From Macrostomum hystrix (taxonomy: Eukaryota; Platyhelminthes; Macrostomidae): a DNA stretch of 64,000 nucleotides. The stretch lies in NCBI GenBank assembly GCA_950097015.1, contig CATNEN010000033.1, positions 3,022,001-3,086,000 on the forward strand, written 5' to 3'. The position numbers were made by a program, and so were the translations under genes. Shown piece by piece: positions 1 to 8,545 of the stretch (its first letter is position 1; each line of letters starts with the position of its first letter). The notes under the pieces were generated by a model. That model was given only the letters and a program-made list of their open reading frames with translations, did no database searches and was not told the origin of the DNA.

Positions 1-854
1 AACTCAGTCTAACAGGTGCAATCAACTCAGTCTAACAGGTGCAATGAACACAGTCTAACAGGTGCAATGAACTCAGTCTAACAGGTGCAATCAACTCAGT
101 CTAACAGGTGCAATCAACTCAGTCTAACAGGTGCAATCAACTCAGTCTAATAGGTGCAATGAACTCAGTCTAACAGGTGCAATCAACTCAGTCTAACAGG
201 TGCAATCAACTCAGTCTAACAGGTGCAATCAACTCAGTCTAACAGGTGCAATCAACTCAGTCTAACAGGTGCAATCAACTCAGTCTAACAGGTGCAATCA
301 ACTCAGTCTAACAGGTGCAATCAACTCAGTCTAACAGGTGCAATGAACTCAGTCTAACAGGTGCAATGAACTCAGTCTAACAGGTGCAATGAACTCAGTC
401 TAACAGGTGCAATGAACTCAGTCTAACAGGTGCAATCAACTCAGTCTAATAGGTGCAATCAACTCAGTCTAACAGGTGCAATCAACTCAGTCTAACAGGT
501 GCAATCAACTCAGTCTAACAGGTGCAATCAACTCAGTCTAACAGGTGCAATCAACTCAGTCTAACAGGTGCAATCAACTCAGTCTAACAGGTGCAATGAA
601 CTCAGTCTAACAGGTGCAATCAACTCAGTCTAACAGGTGCAATGAACTCAGTCTAACAGGTGCAATGAACTCAGTCTAACAGGTGCAATCAACTCAGTCT
701 AACAGGTGCAATCAACTCAGTCTAACAGGTGCAATCAACTCAGTCTAATAGGTGCAATCAACTCAGTCTAACAGGTGCAATCAACTCAGTCTAACAGGTG
801 CAATGAACTCAGTCTAACAGGTGCAATGAACTCAGTCTAACAGGTGCAATCAAC
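1..854. repeat. 23-bp minisatellite array
   Basis: About 37 head-to-tail copies of a 23-bp unit (AACTCAGTCTAACAGGTGCA plus ATC or ATG). Most variation is C/G at the last unit base, with rare AATAGG in place of AACAGG. The array runs off the left edge of the window. No frame is credibly coding. It may lie in a downstream intron of the minus-strand LDLR-like gene, whose main exon ends at a good donor at 3,597, but this is inference. Confidence 0.95.
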
Positions 855-864
855 GCACTGATGA

Positions 865-2265
865 CCCCAGCTGAATCTGACAGGTGCTGCAATGACTACC
901 CTATAGCTGAATCTGTCAGGTGTTGCAATGACTACCCCATAGCTGAGTCTGTCAGGTGCTGCAATGACTACCCCATAGCTGAGTCTGTCAGGTGCTGCAA
1001 TGACTACCCCATAGCTGAGTCTGTCAGGTGTTGCAATGACTACCCCATAGCTGAATCTGTCAGGTGCTGCAATGACTACCCCATAGCTGAGTCTGTCAGG
1101 TGTTGCAATGACTACCCCATAGCTGAGTCTGTCAGGTGCTGCAATGACTACCCCATAGCTGAATCTGTCAGGTGCTGCAATGACTACCCCATAGCTGAGT
1201 CTGTCAGGTGTTGCAATGACTACCCCATAGCTGAGTCTGTCAGGTGTTGCAATGACTACCCCATAGCTGAATCTGTCAGGTGCTGCAATGACTACCCCAT
1301 AGCTGAGTCTGTCAGGTGTTGCGATGACTACCCCATAGCTGAATCTGTCAGGTGCTGCAATGACTACCCCATAGCTGAGTCTGTCAGGTGTTGCAATGAC
1401 TACCCCATAGCTGAATCTGTCAGGTGCTGCAATGACTACCCCATAGCTGAATCTGTCAGGTGCTGCAATGACTACCCCATAGCTGAGTCTGTCAGGTGCT
1501 GCAATGACTACCCTATAGCTGAATCTGTCAGGTGTTGCAATGACTACCCCATAGCTGAGTCTGTCAGGTGCTGCAATGACTACCCCATAGCTGAATCTGT
1601 CAGGTGCTGCAATGACTACCCCATAGCTGAGTCTGTCAGGTGTTGCAATGACTACCCCATAGCTGAGTCTGTCAGGTGTTGCAATGACTACCCCATAGCT
1701 GAATCTGTCAGGTGTTGCAATGACTACCCCACAGCTGAGTCTGTCAGGTGTTGCGATGACTACCCCATAGCTGAGTCTGTCAGGTGTTGCAATGACTACC
1801 CCATAGCTGAATCTGTCAGGTGTTGCAATGACTACCCCATAGCTGAATCTGTCAGGTGCTGCAATGACTACCCCATAGCTGAATCTGTCAGGTGCTGCAA
1901 TGACTACCCCATAGCTGAATCTGTCAGGTGCTGCAATGACTACCCCATAGCTGAATCTGTCAGGTGCTGCAATGACTACCCCATAGCTGAGTCTGTCAGG
2001 TGTTGCAATGACTACCCCATAGCTGAGTCTGTCAGGTGTTGCAATGACTACCCCATAGCTGAGTCTGTCAGGTGCTGCAATGACTACCCCATAGCTGAAT
2101 CTGTCAGGTGCTGCAATGACTACCCCATAGCTGAGTCTGTCAGGTGTTGCAATGACTACCCCATAGCTGAATCTGTCAGGTGCTGCAATGACTACCCCAT
2201 AGCTGAATCTGTCAGGTGCTGCAATGACTACCCCATAGCTGAGTCTGTCACGTGCTGCAATAATT
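865..2265. repeat. 36-bp minisatellite array, open in one frame
   Basis: About 39 copies of a 36-bp unit. Because 36 is divisible by 3, one plus-strand frame stays open for 471 codons and reads a 12-residue repeat (ESVRCCNDYPIA). The commonest variants (GAA/GAG, TGC/TGT, CCC/CCT) are synonymous in that frame, while AAT to GAT and ATA to ACA changes are rare. There is no signal peptide, flanking domain or non-repeat coding sequence, so I treat it as a repeat and not a gene. The part CTGAGTCTGTCAGGTG and the CAATGA that follows match the 23-bp unit next door, so the arrays share an ancestor. Confidence 0.93.
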
Positions 2266-2276
2266 TGAGTTCTTAA

Positions 2277-3570
2277 AATGGATTGCTGTCCAAGAAATTA
2301 GTTATAAGACGAGAAAACAGGACAAGGTTATTATTTCGATAAGCGAAAAACAAGGGGTATTCTAACTGGCAAAAACAAGAACAGATCGATGCGACGCCGA
2401 GTTGCGTGTATTTTTTGTTAGAATTTAATAAACAATTTAGTCTAGTCGAAAAAATTGCATTATTTGACGCACAACAAAATCACAGTGAGTTCAAAAGATA
2501 CGGAGGTTCAGAGCTAGGCAAACTGTACACAACACGGGTAGTTGCGTTGCTGGAACGAAAAGAAATGGAAAGAATTCAAAGATAGGCATTAGGTAAACAA
2601 AGTGTAAGTGCTGCGGACAACAATTCACTAAAAAGGCTATTGCTCACAGGTGAAAGAAAAGTCTGATTGCCAAAATCAAAATCAAAATCGGACAGAGGCG
2701 CAAAACAACAGGCTGGGCCGAGCTTCGGACTAGTCAGTGAAAAACAGACAAATAAGTGCCAGAGACCACCCTGTCTGTCAGTTCCGTCAGAAGCGGCTGC
2801 TCTCGCGGTCCGGTCTCTCTATTCCCGTCTCGATCTCGCAGTCGGTAAGCGGGGTTCGCTGCAAGGGAGTTAGAAGGCTGTTAGATTGGCTCGGCCAGGG
2901 TGCAGCAGTAGGTCAAGGCGGGTGCACTTTTGCCCAGCCCGCTGTGGGCTAGGAATGTGCGTCATCAAACACTTTTCTCCTATTAGATCACGAGACTGGG
3001 CTGTCACCTGACCCGCACTGGCTAGACGCCACTACAAAAAATGGGCCACACTGGCTGTTAATACAAGGCAAGGACGCGCGACCCAATGGGGTAAAGAGAT
3101 CGCGCAGAGAGACAGTGGAGGCAATGGCGGAGGGAATGCTGGAGGGAGTGCTGGAGACTGGGCGCTCAAGGCCGCTCACGTGACTAAAATCAGCCCACCC
3201 AGTACTGTCGGATGAAGCTGTTCTCTCCTCTCTCTCTTACTGCTCTATCTTCTCAGTTGTGGGCTGCTCAGAGCTGGCCGGGTGCGCGGGAACTGTGGTG
3301 CGCGCCGCCCACCCACGCGCAGTCGCCCGCACTCCACTGTCTGATCGGACCACGCCTTCAGTAAACTGCGCGTGCCCAAGTATTTTTATGCCTTATGGCG
3401 CTATACACTGACTGCATAGACCCATTCAAGGGGGCAGAAACACACCCGGTTAATAGTTGTTGCCAAGTGCACAAGTGCACACAATATCACAATTAGAATG
3501 CACAATTAGAATGGAGGTTTCATTCTAAATTTTATGCCACAATGCGCAATACATGCAATGTCAATGAATC
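2277..3570. other. Non-coding stretch 3' of the LDLR-like exon
   Basis: Only short overlapping ORFs without recognisable features. GC rises around 3,250-3,370. I searched the minus strand by eye for a terminal receptor exon with an NPxY motif and did not find one. If the donor at 3,597 is used, this is intronic. Confidence 0.5.
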
Positions 3571-6060
3571 TCAATGAAAGCTGCTATGTAGACTCACCGA
3601 GTTGACCTTCGGCATGACGCCATAGTGCTTGCGGCCGCACTTGGCATCGCCGGAATCTACAGACAAACTGATGGACTGGCTGTCCTGCACGCGCAGGCAG
3701 TACATGGCCACAGCGACGCCCAGAATCAAGCAGACGCAGAGAGCGCCGATCACAATCCCGGCGATGGAGCCGACGCGAGCCTCCAGCGGTCGCTGCTGCT
3801 GATCGCTCGCCTGAGACGCCCCCTCGCCGGGGCTGTCGAACGCCTCTAGCGACGGCGTTTTAGGCTCCGACAGCCGGCCGAAGCCGGGCCTGGCAACGCA
3901 GGCGCCGGTGTTGGCGTCGTTGCGGTAGTTGGCGTCGCACAAGCAGGTGGGCTGGCCGGCGGGCGGCGCCAGGCAGATGTGCTGGCAGTTGCACTGAGGC
4001 AGCGGGCTGCGAGGCGGCTGCTGCACCAGCGAGTGGTAGACGGTGACGGACAGCATGGACTGAGAGGTGACATTCTTGGACATAATTGGCGACTCTGGCT
4101 GGAACTTATTGGTGAAGTGCAGCCGGCCTTGCTGCAACCGCGTCATATACAAGGTGTCCTGAAAGATGGCCAAATCGTGGTAAGTCTGACGGCGGACATG
4201 GACGCGCAGGTCGCGACCCTCCACGGTGGCGCTGTAGATGCCCTGGCTACGCATGTCGGTCCAGTAGAGGCGCGCCGGCATCTGCGCCATGTCGATGGCC
4301 AGGTAGCCGGGAAGGCCGTTGGGGTCCAGCAGCAGGCGGAAGTCGCTGCCGTCCATACGCATGCTGTAGATGCCCGGACGCACGCCGCACCACATGCTGA
4401 CGTAGACTGTGAACAACTCCGGGTCAACGACTAAGCCCCTGGGGCAGTCCAGAACGCGAACGACTGCCCGATAGCCGGAGGTCACGTTGATGATGCCTAT
4501 GTAGCCGCTGGCCCCGTTGCTGGCCTCTTCTCGCGGGTGCGTGTAGAACAGCAGGCCACGGGTCCAGTCGTAGGCGATGGCGTCGATGACGGTGTGGTTG
4601 AGGATGACGCGGTCGTTGGTGCCGTCGATCAGCACAGAGCCTACGTTGCCGGCGCGATTGTGATAGAAGATGCGGCGATTGGCGTAGTCATAGGCCAGGT
4701 ACTTCACGAAATACTCGCTGTGAACTACAACGCGTTTGTTCGACTCCAGGTCGAGATACTCGATGGCGGAGTCGGTGCTGTACAGCAGCTTGGAGGAGCC
4801 GGGGGCCACGCACGACGAACCATGCTTGACGTAGCCGTGCTGGCAGGAGCACTTAAAGCTGCCGATGGTATTGGTGCAGAGCTGGTCACAGGAGCCCAAC
4901 CGGTCGCACTCGTTAATATCCACGCACTGCTTGTGGTTGCTAGGCGAGACCTGGTAGCCAGGGTGGCAGGCGCAGTGGGCCATCACCTGGTTGTTGTTGT
5001 CCAGGAAGGGCTTGCACAGCTGCTCGCAGCCGCCGTTGTCGTTACGCTTGCACGGGTCCCGGGCGCTTCGATAATTGCGGCAGATCGAGTCCAGATCAGC
5101 GTCTGGCTGCGGACAGCGGGCGGTGCCGGCGCAGGCGGCCATCGAGTCAACGCAGGTCCGGGTGCCGTTGCACAGGTGGTAGCCGGCAGCGCACACCATG
5201 GGGCCGGGCGGCGGCGCGGTGGTGGGGCAGTCCATCTCGTCGCTGCCATCCGGGCATTGGACCAAGGAGTCGCATCGGTTGGCATCGAGGATGCAGTGCT
5301 GGCCGGAGCGGCAGGTCCAGTACATGGCCAAATTGCAGATTTCGTTGCTAGTGGTAGTGGGGCAGACCTCGTCATCACCAGTGCCGCAGTCATTATTTCC
5401 GTCGCACAAGAAGGACTTGGACACGCACTTGTCGCTGTTGCGGCACTTGAACTCGGAGCCGAAGGTGCACTGCTTGAAATCGCAATACAGCTCGTCGGCT
5501 TTGTCGGCACAGTCCACAATGCGGTTGCACTTCAGCTTCAAGTTAGCGCAGCGACCGTCGCACATGAACTCGCTCTTGGTGCAGACCTTTGTGCAGTTAA
5601 CCTCGTCCGATTTGTCGCTGCAGTCGGGGAATCCATCGCAGACATACTCCTTGCTGACGCAGTGCTGCTCGGTGGCGCAGGAGAACTCGTTGGAGCCGCA
5701 GGCGGTCATGGTCAGCTGCTTGTTGGCTGGGCAGTTATTTTCGTCAGACAGGTCCTGTAGACCGTCGCGCTGGCAGTCGTAGTGGCCGTCGCACTGGCGA
5801 CTGGCTGGGATGCAGTGACCGGGTGACTGGCAGGCGACCTGCGTGGCCGGGTTGCAGGCGCGCCGGCTGCACAGGGCCAGATTTTCATCGTCGCCAAGAG
5901 GACAGTGGACACGGCCATCGCACAGCAGCTCGTCCCGGATGCAGGTCAGTGGGCTGGATGTGCTGTTCCTCCTGGCGCAGGCGAACTGGCCAGGCTTGCA
6001 TGTAGTGGCTGCAACGGTGGCCAGAAGGGCTAGCAGTGTTAGCAAGGCCAACGTTTTCAT
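3571..6060 (-). CDS. LDL receptor / VLDL receptor-like protein (main exon)
   Basis: Single-pass endocytic lipoprotein-receptor architecture. From the ATG at 6,060 (829 codons) there is a signal peptide (MKTLALLTLLALLATVAA), then seven LDLa modules (the seventh degenerate), two EGF modules (the second of calcium-binding DINEC type), a six-bladed YWTD-type propeller, a third EGF, a short Ser/Pro linker, one transmembrane helix (SIAGIVIGALCVCLILGV) and a short tail. This order and the length match LDLR/VLDLR (human LDLR has seven LDLa repeats). The ORF stays open upstream to a GTG, but 6,060 is the first ATG. No NPxY internalisation motif is visible in the tail before the TGA at 3,571. A consensus donor (TCG then GTGAGT, 3,597-3,592) suggests the tail may continue in an exon further left, so the 3' end is uncertain. 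An in-frame acceptor at 6,009 allows splicing from the exon at 6,886-7,023. Confidence 0.9.
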   Translation of the reverse strand: MKTLALLTLLALLATVAATTCKPGQFACARRNSTSSPLTCIRDELLCDGRVHCPLGDDENLALCSRRACNPATQVACQSPGHCIPASRQCDGHYDCQRDGLQDLSDENNCPANKQLTMTACGSNEFSCATEQHCVSKEYVCDGFPDCSDKSDEVNCTKVCTKSEFMCDGRCANLKLKCNRIVDCADKADELYCDFKQCTFGSEFKCRNSDKCVSKSFLCDGNNDCGTGDDEVCPTTTSNEICNLAMYWTCRSGQHCILDANRCDSLVQCPDGSDEMDCPTTAPPPGPMVCAAGYHLCNGTRTCVDSMAACAGTARCPQPDADLDSICRNYRSARDPCKRNDNGGCEQLCKPFLDNNNQVMAHCACHPGYQVSPSNHKQCVDINECDRLGSCDQLCTNTIGSFKCSCQHGYVKHGSSCVAPGSSKLLYSTDSAIEYLDLESNKRVVVHSEYFVKYLAYDYANRRIFYHNRAGNVGSVLIDGTNDRVILNHTVIDAIAYDWTRGLLFYTHPREEASNGASGYIGIINVTSGYRAVVRVLDCPRGLVVDPELFTVYVSMWCGVRPGIYSMRMDGSDFRLLLDPNGLPGYLAIDMAQMPARLYWTDMRSQGIYSATVEGRDLRVHVRRQTYHDLAIFQDTLYMTRLQQGRLHFTNKFQPESPIMSKNVTSQSMLSVTVYHSLVQQPPRSPLPQCNCQHICLAPPAGQPTCLCDANYRNDANTGACVARPGFGRLSEPKTPSLEAFDSPGEGASQASDQQQRPLEARVGSIAGIVIGALCVCLILGVAVAMYCLRVQDSQSISLSVDSGDAKCGRKHYGVMPKVNSVSLHSSFH

Positions 6061-6116
6061 TCTCAGCAGTTGTGAGACAAGGTGCTTTGCAATGCAAGGT
6101 GGTCTGAAGTCTAGCA

Positions 6117-6123
6117 CTTTATA
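6117..6123 (-). promoter_or_regulatory. Candidate TATA box of the LDLR-like gene
   Basis: The minus strand reads TATAAAG here, 57 nt upstream of the ATG at 6,060. A start site about 30 nt downstream would leave a 5' UTR of roughly 25-35 nt. This supports transcription starting directly before the receptor's own signal peptide. Seen by eye only. Confidence 0.4.
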
Positions 6124-6129
6124 AATCTA

Positions 6130-6885
6130 ATTTAAAACAGCACGCGACTTTGCAAAATCACAAGCCGCGCACCACCCTAATTCCGAAACAATTATGATCA
6201 TGGGACACAGGTGCCAATTGCCCTCCACCTCAGTGCAGGTGCCTTGTTTAAGCTTCGCACCCACCCACCCATTGTCAGGCGAGACAAACCAGCGAAGTCA
6301 GTGCATCCAGCCTGAGATTGGCGGCGTGGGTGGGTGGTGCGGGGTGACACTGGGGGTTTTAGGGGTGGCAGTTGGGTATTTTTGACTGGGGTGAGCATTT
6401 TGACCCTTATCTATAATATTTATCTTATTTGGACTTGATTATTGCGCGTGAGCTCGCGCTTTCAGACAAGCCGGCCAGCCGATATTTAAGTTTAAGTAAA
6501 AAAGTATATCCTGATTGCTGGGTGTGCCAAAACAAGCATTTGTTTGTCTGCAATAATGATAAGTCAGGCTCTGAGTATTCTGACAAAAAGCATACAAAAA
6601 TAGATTACACTTATGCATTCTACTGAACTTATGCACTTATGACTCTACTGACAATTGCGTCTAACTAAGGCCGGCAGAATTTGATACGATTTTTATGGCA
6701 CTTTTTTGCCCTATCAATGATAAATACTTAAATATTTTCTACATACTTAAATAGATCAAGTTTTTTATAAAGTGCCTGTGGGTCAATTAAACTATGAATA
6801 AGTTATGAAGGGAAATACGAGTCCGCATAGGCATATGCTGCCGCCAACTTATTAAAGCCTGGTACTAAATCGTCTTTTTACTTAC
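6130..6885. other. Spacer between receptor exon and upstream LDLa exon
   Basis: AT-rich, with no supported ORF and no further LDLa-like exon seen. It is either the promoter region of the receptor or the intron joining the two exon groups. Confidence 0.4.
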
Positions 6886-7344
6886 CCGAGTGTTCACATT
6901 TCAGCTCGGCATTGTTGGTGCACTTTACACGGCACTTCATTGAGTTGGAGATGCAGTAGACTTTGCCGTTAGGTGAGTGGCACGGAAAATGATTGGTGCT
7001 CTCTTCACAGTAGACAGGCAGTTCTGTAAAATCAATAAGAAACATTTTCTGCATCTTGTTTCGAAGAAAATAGCTTATAGATAGAATACTGCCCTTCAAA
7101 CGATAATCTCTACAATAAAATAATCCCAATATAGTTTAAAGCAAAGTGAAAAAAAATTGAAGGGCACTCTCAATAGCAATAGATTATGAATGCACTCACT
7201 TTCATAATCGAACTCGTTCATCGTAACGGGAATTCTGGGCTTTGCCAAGTCGATGGCATCCAGCCTCGCTGTAAAGTACATAAACGAAAGCAATAGCAAA
7301 ATCTTTACCGATTTGCAAAACGGACTATATTTCTTGTAGCCCAT
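6886..7344 (-). CDS. Signal-peptide exon plus degenerate LDLa exon (5' part of a gene)
   Basis: Two exons. Exon 1 (7,344-7,200) starts with ATG and encodes a hydrophobic signal sequence (VKILLLLSFMYF), ending at GAAA then GTGAGT (phase 1). Exon 2 (7,023-6,886) follows a TTTTACAG acceptor, is 138 nt (46 codons) and ends at CTCGG then GTAAGT (phase 1). It encodes six cysteines in LDLa spacing (C-x7-C-x8-C-x6-C-x3-C-x8-C), but the acidic calcium-binding SDE motif is missing. A 1-1 phase LDLa exon is typical of LDL-receptor genes. It can splice in phase to an acceptor at 6,009 in the main receptor exon, so this may be an alternative 5' end of that gene. It could also be an independent small secreted LDLa protein whose later exons I cannot see. 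Confidence 0.6.
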
Positions 7345-7379
7345 GTCGCTAGGTTAAAATGATTAATGGGATGCGGCTC

Positions 7380-8545
7380 GTGTGTCTCACAAACTAACTA
7401 CAAGTCAGAGAGCGTTAGCAGTTAAGTTTAATTCATCAATACTAAGCATGCGAACCTCAGTATATAGGATTGCCAAGCAAGTTCGCAGTGACCTTGAAGA
7501 ATGGCTTGATTCCCCCGCTTTCCATTGGATGGCTTTCGTACTGGGGTGGGGAAGGGAATTCCCGGGGGTGGGGTTTAAGGAAATGGAGCCAGGACACGAA
7601 ATGAGACTAACATGACGCGTCAAAATGACTAAGCAAAAATCTGAATGTCAGTTTGTGTAGATACTAGTAAATGAATAATTGTTTAGAAAATGAAGCAAAT
7701 ATTATGTCATTTCATAGGATTGCAGCTTAAATAGCACGAGTCCTAAGTAGAAAATTTTGGGATCTACTTTGCAATGAGCAGTAGTAAAGTGTGACTATGA
7801 ATACGCTCGTATTCTTTTCAGATGGTTAAGTTTTGCTAGCACTAAAAATACTCCGCACTAACTCAGACGCTAACGAAATTAAGTACGCTTAATTCTTCAG
7901 GGGTAAAAAATCGAAAAATCTCGAGAAGCCTTTACCCTTAACTCCAAGCTTCGCAATTAACCTTGACAGTTGATCGGTGTTTGTTGTTTGCTGAGTGTGA
8001 CTTGTGGGTGAAATGAATTAGACAATCATTGCGACTGGAAGTCCGATATATATATTATTCTATATGAGTAGTAGAGATCCGAGTTTGTTATAGTATGTAT
8101 CCAATCGATGCCTAACTATTTATTTTTAATTTTTCAAAGAGAGCCGAAATATAAGAACATTACATATGTATTACTTTTAGTAGCATCGAATATCGTGGGC
8201 TCGAAAACTTTAGAAACTCTATTAGAAAGGCACAAAAGTACATATCGATAAATTAGAGTTATTGAAAATCTAAACATGTGATTGAATTGCCAGAGCTACC
8301 AAATTATTAAAACACGATCGAATTGGAATTGTCGAGTACATACTGCAGTGCTTTCTCAATGGCTTCTCTTCACTTGGAACTGCGTAAGCAGAAAATTAGT
8401 TTGACAGAATCTAAGCGTACTAGTGGCATCCTGATTACCTGATTCACAAATATAAATCCGCAGAAACAAATATATTTCTCCTGAAGATAAATAAAAAATG
8501 ATCAATTGCTGGTCATTGAGCAGTTTTGATGAGGATGACGCAAGT
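7380..8545. other. Intergenic AT-rich stretch
   Basis: No supported gene. A TATATA at 7,461-7,466 could serve the minus-strand exon starting at 7,344. The interval also holds the 3' end of the CCDC60-like gene, whose stop is at 8,546-8,548. Confidence 0.4.

Noticed and set aside
4537-5760. 407-codon plus-strand ORF opposite the LDLR-like exon
   Set aside because: It is antisense to a clear multi-domain receptor. Its Val/Ala/Gly-rich composition is what GC-rich codons give in the reverse frame, and it has no domain.
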